NCBI GenBank assembly: GCA_902762495.1
Contig: CACWOL010000003.1
Span: 1-64,000 of the forward strand
DNA length: 64,000 nucleotides
Source: an uncultured bacterium
GTDB taxonomy: Bacteria; Verrucomicrobiota; Lentisphaeria; Victivallales; UBA1829
Reading direction: 5' to 3'
Shown piece after piece: positions 1 to 7,694 of the stretch. Within the stretch, counting starts at the first letter, position 1, and the number at the start of each line of letters is the position of its first letter. The position numbers were made by a program, and so were the translations under genes. The notes under the pieces are model-generated. The model did no database searches and had not been told where the DNA came from. It saw only the letters and a list, made by a program, of their open reading frames with translations.

Positions 1-1039
1 GCTTGCGTTCTTCGGCCTCCTGTTTCTTGCGCTCTCTTTCTTCCTCGATCTTGCGCTTGCGCTCCTCTTCCTTCTCTTTCTGCTGCTGCCGGTACTCTTC
101 GGCCTTGCGCTTGCGTTCCTCTTCCAGCGCTTTCTTCTTCTCGGCTTCTTCCGCAGCTTTCTGCTTGGCCGCTTCGGATTTCGCGCGGGCGGCTTCTTCC
201 TTTTCGGACAGCGCGGCGGTGGACCCGCCCTTCAGTGCGGCCACGCCGGCGGAGGCGGACGCCTTCGGCGCGTAGGAGGCGGACGGGGCGCTGCCGCTGC
301 CTTTTTCGAACTCGACGGTCATGCCGTCGGCGCCGAAATCGACGCTCTTTGCGCGGTTGAAGAAACTCGACACTTCATCGTTGACCAGGAGCGACGAGAA
401 GCCGTTGAGGAAGGTCTGCGTGCTCACGAAGAGCGGGAGACGGCCGATGTCGAGACGGTCGACGTCGAGCGCCAGCGGCGGAACGGTCGGGTCGTTCTGG
501 GCGTCTTCGCGCGAGGTGAAGTTCATTTTGCCGCGGATGGTGTAGATCACGGGCACTTTGTCCTTGAGGGAGATCCAGAGGTAGATCACCGGCTGGCCCT
601 TTTCTTCGTCGTACGCGATTTCCGCGTTCGTGACTTTCGCGAAGGAATCCATCTCGGAAAGCGGGGTCACGACTTTTGTGTTGAACATCCGGGTGAGTTC
701 CGGATAGGAATATTTCACTTTGCCGACGGCGGTGCCGGAAACGGCGGCGTTGAACTTCTGGTTCGCGCTCGCCTCGGTGACGGTCGGTTCCTCGTACTTG
801 CGGAGACCGCCGTTATAGAAGACCACGCCGAGGAACGCCACGACGACGAGCAGGCCGATCCCGGTGGAAACCGCCTCCTTGATGCGCTTCTTCGCGCGCT
901 TGAGGTTCTTTTCCTTGTTGACGTCTTTTTGAAGCTTGTTTGGATCGATCGCATCCATATCCAGCTTTTCGCCGCATTCACGGCAGAAAATGCTGCCCAT
1001 CTGGTTCTCGAAGCCGCACTTCTGGCATTTGATCATCAT
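1..1039 (-). CDS. Zinc-ribbon membrane protein with charged C-terminal coiled coil (partial)
   Basis: No function is recognised. The 5' end is here and the gene runs off the left edge after about 346 codons. The start at 1039 is the first of two adjacent ATG codons. Residues 2-23 form a four-cysteine zinc ribbon (CQKCG then CRECGEK). A basic stretch leads to one membrane helix at about residues 55-73 (GLLVVVAFLGVVF). A predicted outside domain of about 200 residues follows. After a Ser/Ala-rich linker the tail becomes almost pure Lys/Glu/Arg/Gln, a likely long coiled coil. The layout, a cytoplasmic ribbon, one membrane pass and an extracytoplasmic region, recurs in this window. A good promoter lies just upstream. 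Confidence 0.75.
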   Translation of the reverse strand, partial: MMIKCQKCGFENQMGSIFCRECGEKLDMDAIDPNKLQKDVNKEKNLKRAKKRIKEAVSTGIGLLVVVAFLGVVFYNGGLRKYEEPTVTEASANQKFNAAVSGTAVGKVKYSYPELTRMFNTKVVTPLSEMDSFAKVTNAEIAYDEEKGQPVIYLWISLKDKVPVIYTIRGKMNFTSREDAQNDPTVPPLALDVDRLDIGRLPLFVSTQTFLNGFSSLLVNDEVSSFFNRAKSVDFGADGMTVEFEKGSGSAPSASYAPKASASAGVAALKGGSTAALSEKEEAARAKSEAAKQKAAEEAEKKKALEEERKRKAEEYRQQQKEKEEERKRKIEEERERKKQEAEERK

Positions 1040-1092
1040 GGTAGGGGGTGCCTTTCTTGTATGTGGTAGTGATAGGAAACTGATAACCCGAT

Positions 1093-1120
1093 AATATAGC
1101 ATTCCGTTGCTTTTTATCAA
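1093..1120 (-). promoter_or_regulatory. Sigma70-type promoter for the leftmost zinc-ribbon gene
   Basis: On the minus strand TTGATA (1115-1120) and TATATT (1093-1098) are 16 bp apart. They lie about 55 bp upstream of the ATG at 1039. Confidence 0.6.
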
Positions 1121-1181
1121 GTCCTTTTTCCCATCTTTTACCCTTTTTTCGGAAAAAAAACGCCTTTCCGGCGCTTTCCAT

Positions 1182-1209
1182 TTGACTATCCGTTTTTCGG
1201 ATGTATAAT
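1182..1209 (+). promoter_or_regulatory. Promoter of xseB-mutS with inverted repeat in the spacer
   Basis: TTGACT (1182-1187) and TATAAT (1204-1209) are separated by 16 bp. The spacer is almost entirely an inverted repeat, ATCCG-TTTTT-CGGAT (1188-1202), which could be an operator. Start of xseB follows 50 bp after the -10 box. Confidence 0.7.
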
Positions 1210-1258
1210 TTCTGATACGCTTTTTGTTCAGATTGTTTTTTACGGGGAGATTACTACG

Positions 1259-1606
1259 ATGCCGCAGACCGAAAAGGAGCCCGCGCCCGCTCAGGAGATG
1301 TCGTTCGAAGACGCCATGGCCAAACTCGAATCGCTCGTCCGGTCCATGGAGAACGGCAACACGCGCCTGGAGGACGTGATCGCGTCGTTCGAGGAGGCGA
1401 AACGCCTTTCCGTCTACTGCCAGCAGAAGCTCGAAACGCTCAAGCGCAAGATCGAAATTCTCACGAAGGACGGCCCCGAAGGCCAGACCTGGGCCCCGTT
1501 CCAGCCCGAGGCCGACGGCGGCGACACCTTCATCCCGCCCGCGCAGAACGGCGCGCCGTCCCGCGCGCCGCAGGATGACGGCGACCTGGACAACATCCCC
1601 TTCTGA
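1259..1606 (+). CDS. xseB: Exodeoxyribonuclease VII small subunit
   Basis: XseB is the small regulatory subunit of exonuclease VII, which degrades single-stranded DNA and acts in repair with XseA. The 115-residue protein has the family signature early on: SFEDAMAKLESLVRSMENG, then LEDVIASFEEAKRLS and a final helix. The last 40 residues are an acidic, proline-rich tail beyond the usual XseB length of about 75-80. The ATG is preceded by a GGGGAG ribosome site. mutS follows after 23 bp, so the two are probably cotranscribed from the promoter at 1182-1209. The large subunit gene xseA is not in this window. Confidence 0.92.
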   Translation: MPQTEKEPAPAQEMSFEDAMAKLESLVRSMENGNTRLEDVIASFEEAKRLSVYCQQKLETLKRKIEILTKDGPEGQTWAPFQPEADGGDTFIPPAQNGAPSRAPQDDGDLDNIPF

Positions 1607-1629
1607 GGCGGCACAACTAAACGGCGACC

Positions 1630-4233
1630 ATGAGCAGACCCCCGAAACAGCGTTCCCCCGAGGACTTCGGCGAGAAGAACATTACGCCGATGATGAAGCA
1701 GTACCTTCAGGCGAAGGCGGAATCCCCTGCCGACTCCATCCTGCTCTTCCGCGCCGGCGACTTCTACGAAATGTTCTTCGAGGACGCCCTGCGCGCCGCC
1801 CCCGTGCTCGATCTGGTGCTGACCCACCGCGCGGGCAACCCCATGTGCGGCGTGCCGTACCGCGCCGTCGATGCCTACATCCCGAAACTGCTCGACGCCG
1901 GGTTGAAAGTGGCCGTGGCCGAGCAGATGGAGGACCCGGCGCTCGCGAAGGGCCTGGTCGAACGCGCCATCACCCGCATCATCACGCCCGGCACCATCCT
2001 CGACGCGTCGTTCCTGAAGCCCGGCGACAACAACTTCCTCTGTGCGGTCGTGGCGGAGGACAAGGACGTCTACGGCCTCGCCTGGCTCGACATCAGCACC
2101 GCCGAATTCCAGACCGAACGCCTCGACACCCGCGAGGCATTCGAAAGCGAACTCCAGCGCCTCCAGCCCCGCGAATGCCTCCTGCCGCGTTCCCTCCATG
2201 AACAGTGGGAGCAGACCGGCGGACGCCCCGTGCTGATCCGCCCCATCCTCTGGACCCCGCTCGACGACTGGATCTTCTCCTTCGAACACACCTCCGAGCT
2301 CCTGAAACGCCAGTTCTCCGTGGCCGTGCTCGACGGCTTTGGCCTGAAGGACTGCGCGTGCGGCGTCCGCGCTGCCGGGGCCGTGCTCCATTACGCGACC
2401 GAAAACCTCCGCCGCAGCACCGGGCATATCGTCTCCATCCGCCGAAACTACAGCGAAAAATACCTCGGGCTCGACCCCGTCTGCCAGCGCAACCTGGAGC
2501 TGGTCGACGCGCTGCACGGCGGCGGCCGCGAGGGCACGCTCCTGCAGGTCCTCGACCGCACGTCCACCGCCATGGGCTCCCGCCTCATGCGCAGCTGGCT
2601 GCTGAAGCCGCTCCGCGACGTCGACGCGATCGTGGAGCGCCAGGACGTCGTCGGGCTCATGAAGGACGAGGTTCTGACCCGGCAGGAGATCCGCGAGACG
2701 CTCCTCTCCATCCGCGATATGGAACGCCTCACCGCCAAGCTCAACGCCGGCGCGCTGAACCCGCGCGACCTGCTCGCGCTCGGCCACAGCCTCTCCGTCC
2801 TGCCCGGCCTCAAGATGATCCTGAACGCCTACGACCTGCCGCTCGTCGAACGCATCCGCGACGGTCTCGGCGACTTCCCCGAGCTCACCTCGCGCATCTT
2901 CGCCGCGCTCGACGACGATCCCCCGGCCGACATGGCGGAGGGCGGATTCATCCGCGAAGGCTTCAACCACGACCTCGACGTCTTCCGGTCCGCCATCACC
3001 GACGGCAAGTCCTGGATCGCCGCGCTTCAGGCGAAGGAGCAGGAGCGCACCGGGATCAAGAGCCTGAAGGTGCACTTCAACGGCGTCTTCGGCTACTACA
3101 TCGAAATCTCGAAGAGCAATCTCGCGCGCGTCCCTGACGACTACGTCCGCAAGCAGACGCTCGTGAACGCCGAACGCTTCATTACGCCCGAGCTCAAGGA
3201 GATGGAAAGCAAGATCCTCGGCGCGTCCGACAAGGCGGTCGCGCTCGAAAAACAGCTCTTCGAGGAGCTCCGCACCTACGCCCGCACCTTCACCGGCGAG
3301 ATCCAGAAGGCCGCGTTCTCCGTCGCCCGCCTTGACGTCCTGACTGCCCTCGGCGAATGTGCCTCCAAATACCGTTACTGCCGCCCGCACGTCGCGGACG
3401 ACGATGTCCTGCACATCGTCGCCGGACGCCACCCCGTGCTCGACGCGAAGATGGAGAGCGAACGCTTCGTGCCGAACGACACGCTCCTCGACGGCGGCGA
3501 GAACCGCATGATGATCATCACCGGGCCGAACATGGCGGGGAAATCCACCTACATCCGCCAGACCGCGCTGCTCGTCATCATGGCGCAGATGGGCTCGTTC
3601 ATCCCCGCGGACGAGGCGCACGTCGGGCTCGTGGACCGCGTGTTCACCCGCGTCGGCGCCATGGACGACCTCGCGCGCGGCCAGAGCACGTTCATGGTCG
3701 AAATGATCGAGACCGCGAACATCCTGAACCACGCCACGAGCAAGAGCCTCGTGATCCTCGACGAGATCGGACGCGGCACCAGCACGTTCGACGGCCTTTC
3801 CATCGCGCTCTCCGTCGCCGAATACCTCCTCGACCACCCTGCCGCGCGCGCCCGCACCCAGTTCGCCACGCATTACCACGAGATGACCGAGCTCGCCCTC
3901 ACGCGCAAGGGCGTGAAGAACTACAACGTCGCGGTCCGCGAGTACGGCGACCAGATCATCTTCCTGCGCCAGATCGTCCCTGGAGCCGCCGACAAAAGCT
4001 ACGGCATCCATGTCGCCAAGCTCGCCGGACTCCCGAACGACGTGATCGTCCGCGCCCGCGAAATCCTCGAAAACCTCGAGGAAAACGCCATCGCCGACGC
4101 CGGGATGCCCTCCTACACGCGCCCCATCCTCCGCGAACGCCACGCGAAGTTCCACGCGAACACGAAAAAGACGCGCAAAAACGCTGCCCCGGAAACCGAG
4201 GACGACGAGCCAGAACAGCCCACGCTGTTCTGA
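1630..4233 (+). CDS. mutS: DNA mismatch repair protein MutS
   Basis: MutS recognises mismatched bases and starts methyl-independent or MutL-dependent repair. At 867 residues it has the normal length of the MutS1 family. The N-terminal mismatch-binding motif GDFYEMF is at residues 43-49, with the mismatch-stacking Phe45 and Glu47. The ATPase Walker A motif GPNMAGKST is near residue 634, followed by the DEIGRGTSTFDG Walker B/signature region and the ATHYHE segment. A charged C-terminal tail ends the protein. It follows xseB closely, giving a DNA-repair operon. No mutL is visible here. Confidence 0.97.
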   Translation: MSRPPKQRSPEDFGEKNITPMMKQYLQAKAESPADSILLFRAGDFYEMFFEDALRAAPVLDLVLTHRAGNPMCGVPYRAVDAYIPKLLDAGLKVAVAEQMEDPALAKGLVERAITRIITPGTILDASFLKPGDNNFLCAVVAEDKDVYGLAWLDISTAEFQTERLDTREAFESELQRLQPRECLLPRSLHEQWEQTGGRPVLIRPILWTPLDDWIFSFEHTSELLKRQFSVAVLDGFGLKDCACGVRAAGAVLHYATENLRRSTGHIVSIRRNYSEKYLGLDPVCQRNLELVDALHGGGREGTLLQVLDRTSTAMGSRLMRSWLLKPLRDVDAIVERQDVVGLMKDEVLTRQEIRETLLSIRDMERLTAKLNAGALNPRDLLALGHSLSVLPGLKMILNAYDLPLVERIRDGLGDFPELTSRIFAALDDDPPADMAEGGFIREGFNHDLDVFRSAITDGKSWIAALQAKEQERTGIKSLKVHFNGVFGYYIEISKSNLARVPDDYVRKQTLVNAERFITPELKEMESKILGASDKAVALEKQLFEELRTYARTFTGEIQKAAFSVARLDVLTALGECASKYRYCRPHVADDDVLHIVAGRHPVLDAKMESERFVPNDTLLDGGENRMMIITGPNMAGKSTYIRQTALLVIMAQMGSFIPADEAHVGLVDRVFTRVGAMDDLARGQSTFMVEMIETANILNHATSKSLVILDEIGRGTSTFDGLSIALSVAEYLLDHPAARARTQFATHYHEMTELALTRKGVKNYNVAVREYGDQIIFLRQIVPGAADKSYGIHVAKLAGLPNDVIVRAREILENLEENAIADAGMPSYTRPILRERHAKFHANTKKTRKNAAPETEDDEPEQPTLF

Positions 4234-4293
4234 GTTCGCCCGGTTCACAAAATAATGGTGTATTAGTTTTTTTGTGATATATCGTTTCCTTTC

Positions 4294-4322
4294 TTGACTT
4301 TGCCCCGGTTGCATGGTATATT
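4294..4322 (+). promoter_or_regulatory. Promoter of the three GspG-like genes
   Basis: TTGACT (4294-4299), 17 bp spacer, TATATT (4317-4322), about 43 bp before the chosen start at 4365. Confidence 0.7.
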
Positions 4323-4364
4323 TGTCCATGTAATAACATGAACCGCCTCAATACGAGAAGACGA

Positions 4365-5039
4365 ATGAAGAACACGACTATCTCGAGAACGCTGTATTTT
4401 CTGGAGGACCATATTGACCTCATCCTGGGGCTTTTCTTTCCCGCATGGTTTGGCATCATGTTCGTGCTGGGGGGTATCCTGGTTCTGCTTCCGGATGAGA
4501 TCGCCGAGAAAGTGGGACCTGGCTGGATAGACACCGCGTTTGCGATCCTGGCGTCTCTGGTCATCTGTGCGCTCATCGCGATCCTGCGAATGGTCCGGAC
4601 CATCACGGACGGGACCTCGAGGCGGCCCATCATCTATCTTCTTGCGCTGGACATCATCATCACGTTTTTTATTTTTAAGACATCCGTGGCAATGCAGGCG
4701 AAAGTGGATAATGCTCACATAACGTCAGACCTGTCTCGTATTTCAAAACATCTGTTCGTGTATGAAGAAGAACACGGAAGCTATCCGCCTCAGCAGGACA
4801 TGAAATCCCTGCTGGAGACGCTGGGGATGAACGATTTCAGCAAAACCCGGTTCTATGATCTCTATTCTGCGGAATATCACGCTCCAGCCGAGGATTCGTA
4901 CGATCCCAATGAAACGATCATAACGATACGTACCAAATGGTTTGTTCCTGAAAGCGATGCCCAGCTGCGGTTTTTGAGAAGAGACGGATCCGTTGGCATC
5001 GAACGCCTGAAAGACATCTGTGAAGGAGCGGCAAAATGA
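4365..5039 (+). CDS. Membrane protein with GspG-like (pseudopilin) C-terminal domain, copy 1
   Basis: Function unknown. The 224-residue protein has three predicted membrane helices in its first 110 residues, then a soluble domain resembling the C-terminal part of type II secretion major pseudopilins (T2SSG): a helix ending YEEEHGSYPPQQDMKSLLETL and then DLYSAEYHAP. It lacks the prepilin-peptidase motif GFTLIE, so it should not be processed into a pilus. I chose 4365 over an ATG 27 bases earlier because MKN..LxKTLYFLEDHI matches the start of the next gene and GAGAAG lies just upstream. It is the first of three overlapping paralogues. Confidence 0.75.
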   Translation: MKNTTISRTLYFLEDHIDLILGLFFPAWFGIMFVLGGILVLLPDEIAEKVGPGWIDTAFAILASLVICALIAILRMVRTITDGTSRRPIIYLLALDIIITFFIFKTSVAMQAKVDNAHITSDLSRISKHLFVYEEEHGSYPPQQDMKSLLETLGMNDFSKTRFYDLYSAEYHAPAEDSYDPNETIITIRTKWFVPESDAQLRFLRRDGSVGIERLKDICEGAAK

Positions 5040-5782
5040 AGAACAATATCCTGACGAAAACGTTTTATTATCTTGAGGACCATATTGTCCTCATCCTGGG
5101 GCTTTTCTTCCCCGCCTGGTTCGGCATATTATACCTGTCAGCCTTCCTGCTGACGATGATCCTGCGGAAGCTTCCGAGAGAAACAGCCGACATGCTGACG
5201 CCTCACCCGATGAATGTTCTGTTCGTGATCCTGGGATCTCTGGTCATCTGTGTGCTCATCGCGATATGCCGGATGATCCGGGATATCAGGGAGAGGAAAC
5301 CGAAGCAAATCCTCGTCTGTCTGATTCTGATTGCAATGGACATTCTTATCCTGTTATACTTTTTCAACTGGTTCGGAGAAGTTCAGTTGAAATCGGATAA
5401 CGCCCTCACGACAGAGAACATGATACGTGTATCGATACGCCTGGAAGCGTACAAGGAGGAACACGGGACTTATCCGCCTCAGCAGGATATGAAGTCCCTG
5501 CTGGAAACGCTGGGGATTAAGAAAAGCGATCTCCGACCGACTTTTTTCTTTGACCTCTATTCCGCGGAATATCATGCTCCGGCCGAGGATTCGAACGATC
5601 CCGAGGACAGACTGATCACGATGCACGTCAAATGGCATTTGTTCGAAGGCTATGACCATCTGCTTTTCCTGAGAAGAGAAGGAACCGTCGGTACCGAGTA
5701 CCTGAAAGACAAAAACCCGCCGCCTGTACCGAAACACGAAAAAGAACGAACGATCCCGGAGCCGGACGATGAAAGACAATGA
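5036..5782 (+). CDS. Membrane protein with GspG-like C-terminal domain, copy 2
   Basis: Paralogue of the preceding gene, which it overlaps by 4 bp (ATGA), so translation is probably coupled. 248 residues: three predicted membrane helices, then the same domain with EHGTYPPQQDMKSLLETLG and DLYSAEYHAPAEDS. Nucleotide identity with copy 1 around 5070-5115 is very high, which indicates a fairly recent duplication. A proline/charged tail of about 25 residues is unique to this copy. No prepilin cleavage site is present. Role unknown; the fold suggests an assembly or periplasmic binding domain. Confidence 0.75.
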   Translation: MKNNILTKTFYYLEDHIVLILGLFFPAWFGILYLSAFLLTMILRKLPRETADMLTPHPMNVLFVILGSLVICVLIAICRMIRDIRERKPKQILVCLILIAMDILILLYFFNWFGEVQLKSDNALTTENMIRVSIRLEAYKEEHGTYPPQQDMKSLLETLGIKKSDLRPTFFFDLYSAEYHAPAEDSNDPEDRLITMHVKWHLFEGYDHLLFLRREGTVGTEYLKDKNPPPVPKHEKERTIPEPDDERQ

Positions 5783-6266
5783 ACGCATTTCCTCCGGGGA
5801 GCCCCTCGAGAAAAAAGAGAAAAAAGGCTGCATGATCGTCGCGGTCGTCCTCGGCTGCGTCCTCACCGCCATCGTCGCGGGAGCAGTGTGGCTCGGCCTC
5901 GAACTCCGGTTGCGCATGGATGTCATCGGCACACAGGCAAATATGAGGCAGATGGATAAAGCTTTGTTCATGTATTCCATGAGCCACGGGTGTTATCCCC
6001 CTCAGCAGGATATGGAATCCCTGCTGGAAACCCTGGGGCTGAAGGAAAGCGATTTTCAGAAAGTGTGGTCGACCGACATCAAATCCGCGGAATACCATGC
6101 CCCATCAGGGGCGGTAAAGATTCCCGATGTCAGTCAGGATCCGATCCTGATGATTCGCGTCAGACAGCATGTTTTCGGCGGAAATCAACTGTATATCGTG
6201 CGAAGAGACGGCAGCGGAATCACGGTGAATGAAGCCGACCTGACGCCCGCGGTCGGCCTGAAGTAA
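5769..6266 (+). CDS. Membrane-anchored GspG-like protein, copy 3
   Basis: Third paralogue, 165 residues, starting inside the end of copy 2 (14 bp overlap). It is shorter: a charged 19-residue N-terminus, one membrane helix (about residues 21-46), and the shared domain with SHGCYPPQQDMESLLETLG and SAEYHAP. The loss of two membrane helices compared with its neighbours suggests that one membrane pass is enough to hold the domain outside the membrane. It has no GFTLIE motif. The three are probably one transcript from the promoter at 4294-4322. Confidence 0.75.
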   Translation: MKDNERISSGEPLEKKEKKGCMIVAVVLGCVLTAIVAGAVWLGLELRLRMDVIGTQANMRQMDKALFMYSMSHGCYPPQQDMESLLETLGLKESDFQKVWSTDIKSAEYHAPSGAVKIPDVSQDPILMIRVRQHVFGGNQLYIVRRDGSGITVNEADLTPAVGLK

Positions 6267-6285
6267 GCGTCCGTGAAGAAATCCC

Positions 6286-6417
6286 GTGTCCGAGCGAAGC
6301 CGGACACTGTATCAGCACACTTTGTGTGTGCTCAAGCGAAGCTGAGAGCACTGCTCGACATACTCCGTGTGTGCGCGAGCGTAGCCGCGCACTACCGCAG
6401 TCCAGGACTTGTCCTGG
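6286..6417. repeat. Array of five short hairpins, period about 43 bp
   Basis: Hairpins at 6286-6307, 6314-6332, 6328-6351, 6371-6392 and 6402-6417. Three of them share one design: a stem of 4-7 bp, a single A, the core GCGAAGC or GCGTAGC, then the complementary stem. The cores start at 6294, 6336 and 6379. The stems differ between copies but keep their pairing, for example GTGTCCG/CGGACAC against GTGCGCG/CGCGCAC. The fifth is a perfect 7-bp stem with a TT loop. The array lies between two converging genes and covers the last codons of the minus-strand methyltransferase. It may help end transcription, but there is no T-run. Confidence 0.75.
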
Positions 6418-7042
6418 TGGCACGGTTCCAGTCGGGCTGGTACAGCCAGATTGACCATGGGAGCGGCTTTTCCGGGGGACAGCACCAGGAATCCTTCAGC
6501 AGACGGTTCCAGTTGCGGCGGCCCTCCAGCGCGAACGCCCGGTAGTCGCAGTAATACATCACGTAGGCTTTCGTCTCGCGGCCGGATTCGAGCTTGGAGA
6601 GGAACGCGTCGAGCACGCAGACGTCGAACGGGTTGTAGAGCCAGAAGACCGTGCCGTCGTGCGGCAGCACGTCGAGAATGTTTCCGTTCAGAATGGAAAC
6701 CTGCGGATAATCTTTGAAGCGCTTCACCGTGACTGCGGCGACGTCCGGGTCGAGCTCGACGCCGTAATATTTCTTGCACGGCGCTTTTTTGAGCAGGAGC
6801 CAGCTGATTACGCGCCCGAATCCGCAGCCGACGTCCACGAAGACGTCGCTTTCGTCCAGCGGGAACTTCCGGAACATCATTTCGATCGCGCCGTACTCCG
6901 CGCTCATGGTCGGGTACGCGCCGAGGTCCTGGAAACGCGATTCGCGCACTTCGGCGAGGGAGATGCCGCCGATCTTCCGGTCGAGACGGTCCTCGCGCCA
7001 TGCGCGCAGTTTCGTCCGCAAGCTCAGAAATGGGGGCGCCAT
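6392..7042 (-). CDS. Class I SAM-dependent methyltransferase
   Basis: Substrate unknown. 216 residues with the SAM-binding motif DVGCGFGR at residues 70-77 and the acidic residue at the end of strand 2 in GVELDP (Glu96). Later motifs are GNILDVLP and FWLYNPF, the latter resembling the NPPF-type active-site motif loosely. It is the last gene of the minus-strand operon, 11 bp after coaB. Its final ten residues (RATRTSPGLR) are encoded by the last hairpin of the 6.3-kb array, so the natural C-terminus may have been replaced by repeat sequence. Confidence 0.8.
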   Translation of the reverse strand: MAPPFLSLRTKLRAWREDRLDRKIGGISLAEVRESRFQDLGAYPTMSAEYGAIEMMFRKFPLDESDVFVDVGCGFGRVISWLLLKKAPCKKYYGVELDPDVAAVTVKRFKDYPQVSILNGNILDVLPHDGTVFWLYNPFDVCVLDAFLSKLESGRETKAYVMYYCDYRAFALEGRRNWNRLLKDSWCCPPEKPLPWSIWLYQPDWNRATRTSPGLR

Positions 7043-7053
7043 CGTGCGGCCTT

Positions 7054-7692
7054 TCAGCGGGGGGAGGGTAGCAGGACCGCCAGCATCTCTTTTGCGATGG
7101 CGTCCTTGCTCTGGAGCGGGAGGTCGAACCTGCGCCCGTCGGCGGCGAAGAGCGTGACGGCGTTGGTCCCGGCGGCAAATCCGCGGTCCGGGCGCGACAC
7201 GTCGTTCGCGGCGATCCAGTCGAGGTTTTTCGCGGCGAGCTTGGCGCGGGCATACTGCTCCAGGCCGTCGGTTTCGGCGGCGAATCCGACCAGGATCTGC
7301 CCGGGCTTTTTCTGTTGCCCGAGCGTCTTCAAAATGTCCTCGGTCCGCTTCAGTTCGAGGAAGAGATTGCCGTCGGCCTTCTTCATCTTGCGGTCGGTCG
7401 GATGCGCCGGGGTGTAGTCCGCCACGGCCGCGCACATCACGATCATGCCGCAGCCGGAGGCGCGGGATTTGACCGCTTCCGCCATATCGGCGGCTGAGAC
7501 GACCGGGACGAATTCCAGCAGGCCGTCCGGCGGCGTGAGCGCGACCGGACCGGAGACCAGGATCACGTCGTGCCCCACCTCGACGGCGGCCTTCGCGAGG
7601 GCGTAGCCCATTCTGCCGGTCGATTTGTTGCTGAGGAACCGGACGGCGTCGACCGCCTCGCGCGTGGGCCCCGCGGTGACGAGGATCCGCAT
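7054..7692 (-). CDS. coaB: Phosphopantothenate--cysteine ligase (stand-alone CoaB)
   Basis: CoaB joins cysteine to phosphopantothenate in coenzyme A synthesis. The 212-residue protein matches only the C-terminal half of the usual bifunctional CoaBC/Dfp: TAGPTREAVDAVRFLSNKS and TGRMGYALA at the start, AAVADY in the middle and DRKMKK with the conserved lysines. There is no flavin decarboxylase (CoaC) domain, so CoaC must be encoded elsewhere. The start at 7692 is set by the conserved MRILVTAGPT; it lies 2 bp after the upstream stop. panB, an earlier step toward CoA, is also in this window at 59.3-60.1 kb. Confidence 0.9.
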   Translation of the reverse strand: MRILVTAGPTREAVDAVRFLSNKSTGRMGYALAKAAVEVGHDVILVSGPVALTPPDGLLEFVPVVSAADMAEAVKSRASGCGMIVMCAAVADYTPAHPTDRKMKKADGNLFLELKRTEDILKTLGQQKKPGQILVGFAAETDGLEQYARAKLAAKNLDWIAANDVSRPDRGFAAGTNAVTLFAADGRRFDLPLQSKDAIAKEMLAVLLPSPR

Positions 7693-7694
7693 GG

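Noticed and set aside
1414-4329. 971-residue minus-strand open frame over mutS
   Set aside because: Antisense shadow of the GC-rich mutS gene; composition is Val/Glu/Arg-rich with no domain.
6286-6417. Possible CRISPR array
   Set aside because: The repeated unit is a hairpin with changing stem sequence; spacers are not unique and repeats are not identical.
6273-6545. 90-residue plus-strand frame through the hairpin array
   Set aside because: It reads through the repeats into the antisense of the methyltransferase; no ribosome site.
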